Of a stretch of DNA of 14,680 bases, positions 7,362-14,679 are shown piece by piece. Below the pieces are notes generated by a model that saw nothing but the letters and a program-made list of their open reading frames with translations, ran no database searches and was not told the DNA's origin. The position numbers were made by a program, and so were the translations under genes. The stretch comes from Gammaproteobacteria bacterium (GTDB taxonomy: Bacteria; Pseudomonadota; Gammaproteobacteria; Pseudomonadales; M0112). Location of the stretch: positions 1-14,680 of the forward strand of contig SBFY01000025.1 of the NCBI GenBank assembly GCA_006227085.1, in the 5' to 3' direction. Every line of letters starts with the position of its first letter. Position 1 is the stretch's first letter.

Positions 7362-7853
7362 TCAGACGATGCTGGCCTTTTCGATAATCACGTCTTCCAC
7401 CGGCACATCCTGGTGGCCGGCCTTGCTGCCGGTACGGACTTTCTTGATTTTCTCGACCACATCCATGCCGGCCACGACTTTGCCAAACACGGCATAGCCC
7501 CAGCCATTCGGTGTGGGTGCGCTGTGGTTCAGGAAATCGTTGTTTTTGACATTGATGAAGAATTGCGCGCTGGCGGAATGCGGGTCCATGGTGCGGGCCA
7601 TGGCGATGGTGCCGTTGTCATTCTTCAGGCCATTGTTGGCTTCGTTCTTGATGGGTGCGCGGGTGGTTTTCTGTTTCATGCCCGGCTCAAACCCGCCGCC
7701 CTGGATCATGAAATTGTCGATGACGCGGTGGAAGATCACACCGTCATAAAAACCGTCTTTCACATATTGCTCGAAGTTGGCCGCGGTCGCCGGGGCTTTC
7801 TCGTGGTCCAGTTCCAGGTGGATTTCACCAAAATTGGTTTTCAGAACAATCAT
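7362..7853 (-). CDS. ppiB: Peptidyl-prolyl cis-trans isomerase, cyclophilin type
   Basis: A 163-residue cyclophilin that speeds X-Pro isomerisation during protein folding. Active-site motifs are present: FHRVIDNFMIQGG (R43, F48, Q51), QFFINV (97-102), and GYAVFGKVVAGMDVV near 119-133. There is no signal peptide, so it is the cytoplasmic PpiB type rather than periplasmic PpiA. The position of the drug-binding Trp in eukaryotic cyclophilins appears to be Tyr (Y120), which is common in bacteria. The start has AGAGG six bases upstream. It is first in the ppiB-lpxH-pilin set and divergent from glnS. Confidence 0.95.
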   Translation of the reverse strand: MIVLKTNFGEIHLELDHEKAPATAANFEQYVKDGFYDGVIFHRVIDNFMIQGGGFEPGMKQKTTRAPIKNEANNGLKNDNGTIAMARTMDPHSASAQFFINVKNNDFLNHSAPTPNGWGYAVFGKVVAGMDVVEKIKKVRTGSKAGHQDVPVEDVIIEKASIV

Positions 7854-7870
7854 TTGGGCCTCTTTTCCAG

Positions 7871-7899
7871 TTCAGTCAGGGCAGGGAAGTGGCTATAAT
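7871..7899 (+). promoter_or_regulatory. Predicted sigma70 promoter of glnS-cysS
   Basis: TTCAGT (7871-7876), a 17-base spacer and a perfect TATAAT (7894-7899) lie upstream of glnS. The -35 is weak (3/6). The transcript would start near 7906, leaving a leader of about 65 bases that contains an inverted repeat. Confidence 0.6.
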
Positions 7900-7900
7900 A
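7895..7900 (-). promoter_or_regulatory. Possible -10 element of ppiB, overlapping the glnS -10
   Basis: Read on the minus strand this AT block gives TATTAT, 5/6 to the -10 consensus, about 45 bases upstream of ppiB. No convincing -35 is seen at 16-18 bases. It is nearly the same six bases as the plus-strand -10. Confidence 0.35.
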
Positions 7901-7919
7901 CCGGCTTTTTACGTCCCCG

Positions 7920-7938
7920 GGGAACCGCCCGGGTTCCT
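7920..7938 (+). repeat. Inverted repeat in the glnS leader
   Basis: GGAACC (7921-7926) and GGTTCC (7932-7937) form a 6 bp stem with a 5-base loop, extendable by one G-U pair. No T tract follows, so it is not a standard terminator. It does not fold as a tRNA or as a T-box that I can recognise. Confidence 0.4.
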
Positions 7939-7970
7939 GACCAACCGATCCGGGTTATGCGAGCCGCCGA

Positions 7971-9653
7971 ATGAGCCTTCCTGAACACGCGCCCAGTAAT
8001 TTTATCCGCCAGATCATTGATGCCGACCTGGCCAGTGGCAAGCACAGCCAGGTGGTGACCCGCTTCCCGCCGGAGCCGAACGGCTACCTGCATATCGGGC
8101 ATGCCAAGTCCATTTGCCTCAACTTCGGTCTGGCGGTGGATTACCAGGGTGCCTGCAACCTGCGTTTCGATGACACCAATCCCGAGAAAGAAGACCTCGA
8201 CTATGTCCAGTCGATCCAGCGCGATGTGCAGTGGCTGGGTTTCCAATGGGCAGGCGAGGTGCGCTATGCCTCCGGTTATTTCCAGCAGATCCATGATTTT
8301 GCGGTGGAGCTGATCGAAAAAGGCCTGGCCTATGTCGATAGCCTCAATGCCGAACAGATTCGCGAATACCGTGGCACCTTGACCGAACCGGGCCGTCACA
8401 GCCCGTACCGCGATCGCCCGGTAGCGGAAAACCTGGATCTTTTTGCTCGCATGAAAGCTGGCGGGTTTGCTGAAGGCGAACACGTATTGCGCGCGAAGAT
8501 CGACATGGCGTCACCGAACATCAATATGCGTGACCCGATCATTTACCGCGTGCGTCACCAGCATCATCACCAGACTGGCGATGCCTGGTGCATTTACCCG
8601 ATGTATGACTTCACGCACCCGATTTCCGATGCCATTGAAGGCATTACGCACAGCCTGTGCACGCTGGAATTCGAAGATCATCGCCCGCTGTACGATTGGG
8701 TGCTGGATAACATCAGCATTGCATGTCACCCGCGCCAGTATGAATTTGCGCGCCTGAACCTGAATTACACCGTCACCAGTAAACGCAAGCTGAAGCAGTT
8801 GGTCGACGAAAAACATGTGACGGGCTGGGATGATCCGCGCATGCCAACCATTGCCGGATTCCGTCGCCGTGGTTACACGCCGCAGTCGATTCGCCGTTTC
8901 TGTGAGAGCATCGGCGTGTCGCGGGCTGACAGCACCGTCGATGTGGCCATGCTGGAGCACGCGATTCGCGAAGACCTCGATGAAAACGCACCGCGTGCGA
9001 TGTGCGTATTGCGCCCGCTCAAAGTCACCATTGAAAACTGGCCGGCCGGCAAGGTGGAAGTGTTGCAAGTGCCAGCGCATCCCAAGCGCGAGGATCTGGG
9101 GGTGCGTGAAGTGCCCTTCACGCGCGAGATATATATCGATGCGGAAGACTTCAGTGAAGACCCGCCGAAAGGCTGGAAGCGCCTGTACCCCGAAGGGCAT
9201 ATCCGCCTGCGCGGCGGTTATGTCATGCAATGCACGGCTATGGAAAAAGATGCTGCCGGCCAGGTGATTGCACTGACGGCGCGTTACGATGAAAAAACCC
9301 TCGGTGTAAACCCGGAAGGGTACAAGGCTAATGGTGTGATCCACTGGGTGTCGGCGGATCAGTCTGTGCCGTGTGAGGTGCGCTTGTATGATCGCCTGTT
9401 CAGTGTGGAAAACCCGGATGGCGACAAGAGCCGTGATTTCCTTGAGTTCATCAATCCGGAATCCTTGCAGGTGATGTCGGCAGCGCGTGTTGAACCTTCG
9501 GTCGCTGCCTACCCAGCTGAAAGTCGCTTCCAGTTCGAGCGGGAAGGCTATTTTGCGATCGACCCGTCGAGCACGAAAGGCAAGCTGGTCCTGAATCGTA
9601 CCGTGACCCTGCGTGACTCCTGGGGCAAAGAGCAGGGCAAGGGCGGGAAATAA
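7971..9653 (+). CDS. glnS: Glutamine-tRNA ligase
   Basis: A 560-residue class I aminoacyl-tRNA synthetase that charges tRNA(Gln) in the cytoplasm, close in length to the 554 residues of Escherichia coli. The signature PPEPNGYLHIGHAKS has HIGH at residues 41-44. The second motif is VTSKRKL (268-274), a KMSKS variant I recall from Pseudomonas-type GlnRS. RFDDTNPEKE and GWDDPRMPT are further family blocks. The C-terminal anticodon-binding barrels include VPFTREIYIDAEDF and GVIHWVSADQSVPCEVRLYD. The ATG has only a weak ribosome site. cysS follows after five bases, so the two form an operon. Presence of GlnRS implies direct glutamine charging rather than sole reliance on the transamidation route. 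Confidence 0.97.
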   Translation: MSLPEHAPSNFIRQIIDADLASGKHSQVVTRFPPEPNGYLHIGHAKSICLNFGLAVDYQGACNLRFDDTNPEKEDLDYVQSIQRDVQWLGFQWAGEVRYASGYFQQIHDFAVELIEKGLAYVDSLNAEQIREYRGTLTEPGRHSPYRDRPVAENLDLFARMKAGGFAEGEHVLRAKIDMASPNINMRDPIIYRVRHQHHHQTGDAWCIYPMYDFTHPISDAIEGITHSLCTLEFEDHRPLYDWVLDNISIACHPRQYEFARLNLNYTVTSKRKLKQLVDEKHVTGWDDPRMPTIAGFRRRGYTPQSIRRFCESIGVSRADSTVDVAMLEHAIREDLDENAPRAMCVLRPLKVTIENWPAGKVEVLQVPAHPKREDLGVREVPFTREIYIDAEDFSEDPPKGWKRLYPEGHIRLRGGYVMQCTAMEKDAAGQVIALTARYDEKTLGVNPEGYKANGVIHWVSADQSVPCEVRLYDRLFSVENPDGDKSRDFLEFINPESLQVMSAARVEPSVAAYPAESRFQFEREGYFAIDPSSTKGKLVLNRTVTLRDSWGKEQGKGGK

Positions 9654-9658
9654 GCAGC

Positions 9659-11035
9659 ATGCAGGTTTACAGCACCTTATCGCGCAAGAAAGCCGCCCTC
9701 GCACCGATTGAGCCGAATCATGTGCGCCTGTATGTGTGTGGCATGACGGTGTATGACTACTGCCATCTCGGCCATGCCCGTGTGCTGGTCGCCTTTGATG
9801 TGATCGTGCGTTACTTGCGTGCCCGTGGGTACACCGTGACCTATGTGCGCAACATTACCGACATTGATGACAAGATCCTGCGCCGCGCTGCCGAAAACAA
9901 CGAACCGTTTGATGCACTCACCGAGCGCTTCATTGCGGCCATGCATGAAGATGAGGCCGCACTGTCAGTGGCACGGCCTGACCAGGAGCCGCGTGCCACT
10001 GCCCATATCGATGGCATCATCGCCATGATTGAAACCTTGATAGCCAAAGGTTATGCCTATGCGGCCAGCAACGGCGATGTCTACTACAGCGTCAGCCGGT
10101 TCAGCGAGTATGGGAAGCTTTCCAACCGTAATCCGGATGATTTGCTGGCCGGTGCGCGCATTGAAATTGATGAAGCGAAGACCGATCCGCGTGATTTTGC
10201 GCTATGGAAAGCGGCCAAGCCCGGTGAAGTCAGCTGGCCATCACCGTGGGGAGCAGGGCGCCCCGGTTGGCATATCGAATGTTCGGTGATGTCGACCTGC
10301 TGTCTTGGTAATCATTTTGATATCCATGGTGGCGGGCCGGACCTGGTGTTCCCGCATCACGAAAACGAAATCGCCCAATCGGAAGCAGCCACCGGCGAAA
10401 CCTACGCCAATGTCTGGATGCATGCCGGTGCCGTGCGCGTGAATAACGAAAAGATGTCGAAGTCGCTGGGCAACTTTTTCACCATTCGCGAGATCCTGGC
10501 GAAATACCACCCGGAAGTGGTGCGCTACTTCCTGGTGGCCAGCCACTACCGCAGCCCGATCAATTACGCCGAAGATACCTTGCAGCAGGCCCGTGGCTCG
10601 CTGGAGCGCTTCTACCAGGCCTTGCGTGAATACCCGGTCACCGCACCGCAGGCATTAGGCGAACTGGATCAGGCCAACCCGTTTGTCGCGCGTTTCATCG
10701 AAGCGATGGACGACGACTTCAACACCCCGGTCGCCCTGGCCGTGTTGTTTGACCTGGTGCGTGAGCTCAACACCAGCCGCGACCCGGCACTGGCCCAGCT
10801 GCTGCGTTCGCTCGGTGCCGTGTTGGGCATCCTGCAGGCCGATGCCGCCAGCTTCCTGCAAGCCGGCGGGGCGGGTGAGCTGTCAGCTGAAGCGATCGAA
10901 ACATTGATTGCCGAACGGGTTGCCGCCAAGAAAGCCCGCGATTTTGCCCGTGCCGATGCCATCCGTGACGAGTTGCTGGCTGCCGGCATCGTGCTGGAAG
11001 ACACCCGCGAAGGGACGTTGTGGAAAAGGTCTTAA
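9659..11035 (+). CDS. cysS: Cysteine-tRNA ligase
   Basis: A 458-residue class I synthetase that charges tRNA(Cys), of normal family length. HLGH (residues 36-39) and KMSKS (265-269) mark the ATP site. The zinc that selects cysteine is held by C27 (YVCGMTVYD), C208 (GWHIECS), H233 and E237 (FPHHENE), matching C28, C209, H234 and E238 of the Escherichia coli enzyme. The C-terminal region (AKKARDFARADAIRDEL) is the usual helical tRNA-binding part. The start is five bases after glnS, indicating co-transcription. In Pseudomonas folD usually follows; here the next gene is a secreted exoprotein, so the local order breaks at this point. No clear terminator follows. Confidence 0.97.
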   Translation: MQVYSTLSRKKAALAPIEPNHVRLYVCGMTVYDYCHLGHARVLVAFDVIVRYLRARGYTVTYVRNITDIDDKILRRAAENNEPFDALTERFIAAMHEDEAALSVARPDQEPRATAHIDGIIAMIETLIAKGYAYAASNGDVYYSVSRFSEYGKLSNRNPDDLLAGARIEIDEAKTDPRDFALWKAAKPGEVSWPSPWGAGRPGWHIECSVMSTCCLGNHFDIHGGGPDLVFPHHENEIAQSEAATGETYANVWMHAGAVRVNNEKMSKSLGNFFTIREILAKYHPEVVRYFLVASHYRSPINYAEDTLQQARGSLERFYQALREYPVTAPQALGELDQANPFVARFIEAMDDDFNTPVALAVLFDLVRELNTSRDPALAQLLRSLGAVLGILQADAASFLQAGGAGELSAEAIETLIAERVAAKKARDFARADAIRDELLAAGIVLEDTREGTLWKRS

Positions 11036-11069
11036 TAGATTTCCATAAAACATTCCGGCGGCGTTAAGG

Positions 11070-11099
11070 TGGGCAGGATTGGCTGGGATCGTGTACACT
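11070..11099 (+). promoter_or_regulatory. Possible promoter of the tpsA-tpsB pair
   Basis: TGGGCA (11070-11075, 4/6), an 18-base spacer and TACACT (11094-11099, 4/6) lie between cysS and tpsA. The leader would be about 54 bases. The AT-rich stretch 11125-11147 is an alternative -10 region, but no -35 partner is visible for it. Confidence 0.3.
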
Positions 11100-11110
11100 T
11101 GGGCGCATAT

Positions 11111-11124
11111 GGCAGCGAGCTGCC
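11111..11124 (+). repeat. Inverted repeat upstream of tpsA
   Basis: GGCAGC-GA-GCTGCC is a perfect 6 bp inverted repeat, followed by an AT-rich run rather than a T tract on either strand in the right place. It could be an operator or a leader hairpin. It is too weak to call a terminator of cysS. Confidence 0.4.
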
Positions 11125-11159
11125 GATAATAAAAAGTATATATAAATCAAGGGGTTGAC

Positions 11160-12959
11160 ATGATTCCAGCACGTATCCGCCCAGTAGCACTCGCTGTCGC
11201 AGTGGCTTCTTTCGGGGCATTCCCTGCCTTGGCCGACACCACCTTGCCGACCGGCGGGCAGGTTTCTGCCGGTTCAGCCAGCATCGGTACGGCCGGTGCG
11301 GCGATGACGATCAACCAGTCCTCGCAGCGTGCCGTGATCCGCTGGAACAGTTTCAGTATCGGCAGTGATGCCAGCGTTACCTTTAACCAGCCCAACAGTT
11401 CGGCGATTGCCCTGAACCGGGTACTGGGTAATGAGCTGTCGCGCATTGATGGCCAGCTGAATGCCAATGGCCAGGTGTTTATCACCAACCCCAATGGGGT
11501 GTTGTTCGGCTCTGGCGCACAAGTGAACGTGGGTGGCCTCGTGGCTTCCACGCTCGATATGGATGAAACCGACTTCATGGCGGGCAACCAGGTATTGGCT
11601 GGCCAGTCATTGGCAGCGGTGGTGAACGAAGGCAGCATCACGGCCGGCAATGTGGGCTTGGTTGGTGCCGTCGTGATGAACAATGGCTCGATCAGTACGC
11701 AGGGCGGTGCCACGGTGCTGGCCGCCGGTGAACGGGTCAGCCTGGCATTTGATGGTAATGGCTTGCTCACAGCCAGTGTCGACCAGAAAGTACTGGCTGG
11801 CCTGATCGAGAACGGCGGTGTCATTGATGTGGGCAATGGCCGCTTGCTGATGACCACGGGTGCCGCGAGCACCTTAGGCGCCACGCTGGTTAACAACAGT
11901 GGTGTGATCCAGGCGACTTCTCTTAGTGGCGAGAATGGTGAAATTGTCCTCGGCGGTGACGCTGTAGTGAACACGGGCTCATTGGATGCCGGTGCAGATG
12001 GCACCATCGCGCTGACCGGTAATGCCGTTGTGAGTGCGGCGAGCAGCATGACGGGTGATGTGACAGTCACGGCGCCGATTGTGGTGGATCCTGAAAACGT
12101 CGATCCCGTTGCATTGGCAGGACAGATTGAAAGCTATGCATCGGCTAATGTGCCGATGGTGGCGGCCTTGATCGATAGCGGTGCGATTGACCTGCCATTA
12201 CTGGTGGAGACGTTGCAAGGTGCTGACCTGGCCGCTTTCCTGGCTGGCAGCATGGGCGAAACCGAGTTGGCTGCGGCATTTACCCAATTGCGTGATAGTG
12301 GTGCCATTGACCTGGCGGCGATTGCGGCCAATATCAATACAGCTGATTTGGCAGCCCTGTTGGGCGAGTTGCCAGTTACCGACAACGCCTGGTTGCAGAC
12401 CGCGATCAGCATGCTGGAGGCGAATGCCATTGATCCGGTCGCGCTGGTGAATGCGATGAACCCGGACTTGCTGGCCAAAATCGTATCTGGATCGTTTGCT
12501 GTGGCGGATGCCACCGGCTTGCTGGGGTCGCTGGTGCAGTCGGGAGCAGTCAACCTGAATGCGCTGGCCAGTGCCTTGACGGCTGACCAGATCAACCAAT
12601 TATTGGGTCAGGCCGTGAGCCCCGAGATGGCGCCGCTGGTGAACCAGTTGGTGACGGGCGGTGCACTGGATCTGAACAAGGCGGCCACCAGTTTGTCGCC
12701 GGAACAATGGCAAGGCTTGCTGGATGGCTCGGTTAACCCGGTGTCCTTGTTCACGACCTTGATTGCCAGCGGTGCGATTAACCTCAACACTGCCGCAGGG
12801 CAGAGCTTGCTGGCAAGCGTGTTCAATGGCCAGAATCCGGTGGCAACGAAGCCGCCAGCGCCCAAGAAGCTGAGCTTCCAGGAGCGTATGAAGCTGATGA
12901 TGGCGAAGTTCAAGGAACGCATGCGCCTGATGCGTGAGCGGATGCGTCGCCGTACATAA
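11160..12959 (+). CDS. Two-partner secretion exoprotein (filamentous haemagglutinin N-terminal domain) with helical repeats
   Basis: A 599-residue TpsA-type protein. A signal peptide covers about residues 1-25 (cut near FPALA-DTT). The TPS secretion domain follows at about 27-300. It contains AVIRWNSFSIG, the family stretch from N91 to S130, and NPNG at 110-113 (FITNPNGVLFG). Its spacing of short beta strands suits a beta-helix. Residues 311-558 are different: Ala/Leu-rich, apparently helical, with repeats centred on GAIDL-like cores whose Gly position recurs at 341, 381, 422, 462, 501 and 538. A proline linker (KPPAPKK) leads to a basic amphipathic tail (569-599). AAGGGG lies just before the ATG. 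tpsB follows after 67 bases. The TPS call is firm; what the mature protein does (adhesin, matrix, antagonism) is unknown. It is very short for an FHA-type protein, and no ESPR, pretoxin or nuclease motif is seen. Confidence 0.9.
   Translation: MIPARIRPVALAVAVASFGAFPALADTTLPTGGQVSAGSASIGTAGAAMTINQSSQRAVIRWNSFSIGSDASVTFNQPNSSAIALNRVLGNELSRIDGQLNANGQVFITNPNGVLFGSGAQVNVGGLVASTLDMDETDFMAGNQVLAGQSLAAVVNEGSITAGNVGLVGAVVMNNGSISTQGGATVLAAGERVSLAFDGNGLLTASVDQKVLAGLIENGGVIDVGNGRLLMTTGAASTLGATLVNNSGVIQATSLSGENGEIVLGGDAVVNTGSLDAGADGTIALTGNAVVSAASSMTGDVTVTAPIVVDPENVDPVALAGQIESYASANVPMVAALIDSGAIDLPLLVETLQGADLAAFLAGSMGETELAAAFTQLRDSGAIDLAAIAANINTADLAALLGELPVTDNAWLQTAISMLEANAIDPVALVNAMNPDLLAKIVSGSFAVADATGLLGSLVQSGAVNLNALASALTADQINQLLGQAVSPEMAPLVNQLVTGGALDLNKAATSLSPEQWQGLLDGSVNPVSLFTTLIASGAINLNTAAGQSLLASVFNGQNPVATKPPAPKKLSFQERMKLMMAKFKERMRLMRERMRRRT
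12150..12833 (+). repeat. About six degenerate 40-residue protein repeats in TpsA
   Basis: Encodes residues 331-558. Cores are DSGAIDL, DSGAIDL, EANAIDP, QSGAVNL, TGGALDL and ASGAINL, spaced 40, 41, 40, 39 and 37 residues apart. Each is preceded by a hydrophobic helix-like stretch (for example VAALI or LFTTLI) and followed by one ending in a Leu-Leu type pair (AFLAG, ALLGE, QLLGQ, GLLDG). A further partial copy (ENVDPVALAGQI) may lie at 312-323. Codons differ between copies, so the array is old or selected at protein level. Confidence 0.8.
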
Positions 12960-12978
12960 TGCGTCTGGCTTTTTCCGG

Positions 12979-13012
12979 AATGGCCTTGCACTCGCAGGGC
13001 CATTTGCTTTTC
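12979..13012 (+). terminator. Hairpin between tpsA and tpsB, possible attenuator
   Basis: AATGGCCTTGC (12979-12989) pairs with GCAGGGCCATT (12994-13004) over 11 bp, with one G-U pair and a 4-base loop ACTC. An interrupted T tract (TTTGCTTTT) follows. It begins 20 bases after the tpsA stop and ends before the tpsB ribosome site. It would partly terminate transcription or stabilise the tpsA end. Confidence 0.6.
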
Positions 13013-13026
13013 AAGGTGTGATCACG

Positions 13027-14679
13027 ATGCGGAAACACTGGTTGTGGGCTATGGCGTTGCTGGCCCCACTGTCATGGGCGCAAACAGCGCCGCCATTGTC
13101 GGGTCGCATTTTCGAATCCCAAAAGCCGGTGGAAGCGCCGAAGCCACCGGAATCCAGGGGGCCGGTGATTACGATTCCCGAGGTGCATGAACAGGCAGCG
13201 GCATCGGGTGGTATGACCTTCCTGCTGGCGGGTGTGCGTTTTGAAGGTAATACGGTTATCCCTTCTGCTGAACTGGATGCATTGCTCGCCCCGATGATTG
13301 GCCGTGATGTGGCCTTGGCCGATTTGCAGTCCATGGCATCCGCAATTGCGGCTTATTACTCCGCCAAAGGTTACCTGTTGGTGCAGGCCGTATTGCCACC
13401 GCAGAAGGTCAGTGATGGCCTTGTCACGTTCCGCGTGATCGAAGGGTTTGTGGATCGTGTGCAGGTGCTGGAGTCATCCGCAATCGTTGGTGATGAACAG
13501 GCGCTGGCGTATTTCACTGCTGTCCAAAACCAGGCGCCCTTGTCGCGTGAGTCGCTGGAACGGCCCTTGTTGTTGCTCAATCGGCTGGAGGGAATTTCTG
13601 CGCAAGCCTCATTGGGGCCGGGTGAAGCGCCCGGCTCATCAACGGTGGGTGTTGTCTTGGGCGGTGAGCAGCGGCGCACGGGCCAGTTCTATGCCGATAA
13701 TTTTGGTAGTGCTTCAACCGGTGAGGCACGTGTGGGTATGGAATGGTCTTATCCCGGATTGGCTGGACGGGCGGATTGGCTGCGAGTGTCATTGCTGACC
13801 AGTGAAGGGAGCGGCATTGAAAGTGGTGGGTTGGGGTATTCGTTGCCGCTGGGTACGGATGGGTTGTCACTGGATGTCGACATTGAGCACATGACCTATT
13901 CACTGGGTGGGCCCTTTGCATCATTGGATGCCTATGGCGAAGCCAATGATGGCAGTATTCGTTTGTCGTATCCGCTGGAGTTGACCGCCCACGGGTCTAC
14001 GGAAGTCTGGTCGTCCTATCGTTACCGGGAACTGCGGGATGTGCTGGATGCCGTCGGGGATACGAATCGCCGCAATATCCATCGCATGGACCTGGGTGTC
14101 ACACGTTCCGGTTTTGACGCCTTGGGCGGCTGGAATTACGCGATGTTCAGTTATGCCGCCGGTGAACTGGATTTGGAAACGGCGTCGGCCAAGGCCGGGG
14201 ATGTGTATGGGCAGGAGGGATTCTTCAGCAAGGCCAACCTGCTGCTGACACGGCAGCAGCGTTTGACCGGATCATTGGGCCTGAACCTTTTCCTGCAGGG
14301 GCAATACGCCTGGCAAAACCTCGATTCCGGGGAGAAGTTTTCGCTCGGTGGCCCCTACAGTGTGCGTGCCTATCCGGTCAGTGAATTGAGTGGCGATCAT
14401 GGTTGGTTGGCGCAGTGGGCAGTGCAATGGTATGCCAATGAGCAGGTGACACTCTCATTGTTCAGTGATCGCGGTTGGGTACGATTCAATGCTGATGAAC
14501 TGCGCGGGAATCCATGGACAGAACAATACCTGCGTTCGACCGGTATCGGTTTCGATTGGCAGGGTCCATACGGTTTTGAATTCCACGCCAGTTGGGCCTG
14601 GTCTGGCAGTCATGAGTCAGCGTCGGATAAGGGCAATACCGATGGCCGTTTTTATGGCGTAGTGCGCAAGCGGTTCTGA
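13027..14679 (+). CDS. ShlB/FhaC/HecB family outer-membrane transporter (TpsB)
   Basis: A 550-residue Omp85-superfamily pore that exports its TpsA partner across the outer membrane. A signal peptide ends near residue 18 (LLAPLSWA-Q). Residues 19-62 form a Pro-rich stretch with GRIFESQKP, like the plug helix and linker of FhaC. POTRA domain 1 spans about 63-142 (FLLAGVRFEGNTVIP to FRVIEGFVDRV) and POTRA 2 about 143-212. The 16-strand barrel follows, with the loop-6 motif GGPYSVRAYP (VRAYP at 446-450, a variant of VRGY) and FSDRGW (F479, D481). The chain ends RKRF with the terminal Phe that targets barrels to the BAM machinery. AAGGTG lies eight bases before ATG 13027; an upstream in-frame ATG at 12934 overlaps tpsA and lacks a signal peptide. 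The gene is complete and follows its likely substrate gene. Confidence 0.95.
   Translation: MRKHWLWAMALLAPLSWAQTAPPLSGRIFESQKPVEAPKPPESRGPVITIPEVHEQAAASGGMTFLLAGVRFEGNTVIPSAELDALLAPMIGRDVALADLQSMASAIAAYYSAKGYLLVQAVLPPQKVSDGLVTFRVIEGFVDRVQVLESSAIVGDEQALAYFTAVQNQAPLSRESLERPLLLLNRLEGISAQASLGPGEAPGSSTVGVVLGGEQRRTGQFYADNFGSASTGEARVGMEWSYPGLAGRADWLRVSLLTSEGSGIESGGLGYSLPLGTDGLSLDVDIEHMTYSLGGPFASLDAYGEANDGSIRLSYPLELTAHGSTEVWSSYRYRELRDVLDAVGDTNRRNIHRMDLGVTRSGFDALGGWNYAMFSYAAGELDLETASAKAGDVYGQEGFFSKANLLLTRQQRLTGSLGLNLFLQGQYAWQNLDSGEKFSLGGPYSVRAYPVSELSGDHGWLAQWAVQWYANEQVTLSLFSDRGWVRFNADELRGNPWTEQYLRSTGIGFDWQGPYGFEFHASWAWSGSHESASDKGNTDGRFYGVVRKRF

Noticed and set aside
7906..7970. T-box, riboswitch or tRNA-like element in the glnS leader
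   Set aside because: Only one 6 bp stem is present; no T-box sequence, terminator or tRNA cloverleaf can be drawn.
8772..8792. Second signature of GlnRS reads VTSKRKL instead of VMSKRKL
   Set aside because: I recall the Thr form from Pseudomonas-type GlnRS, so it is not a defect or a novelty.
8511..9704. 397-codon open frame on the minus strand opposite glnS
   Set aside because: An antisense shadow of glnS caused by GC-biased third positions; no recognisable domain.
11147..12070. 307-codon open frame on the minus strand opposite the TPS domain of tpsA
   Set aside because: Ser/Pro/Thr-rich low-complexity translation opposite a well supported gene; no ribosome site or domain.
12150..12833. 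CRISPR or DNA-level tandem repeat in the 3' half of tpsA
   Set aside because: The periodicity is in the protein; nucleotide copies are diverged and the reading frame is continuous.
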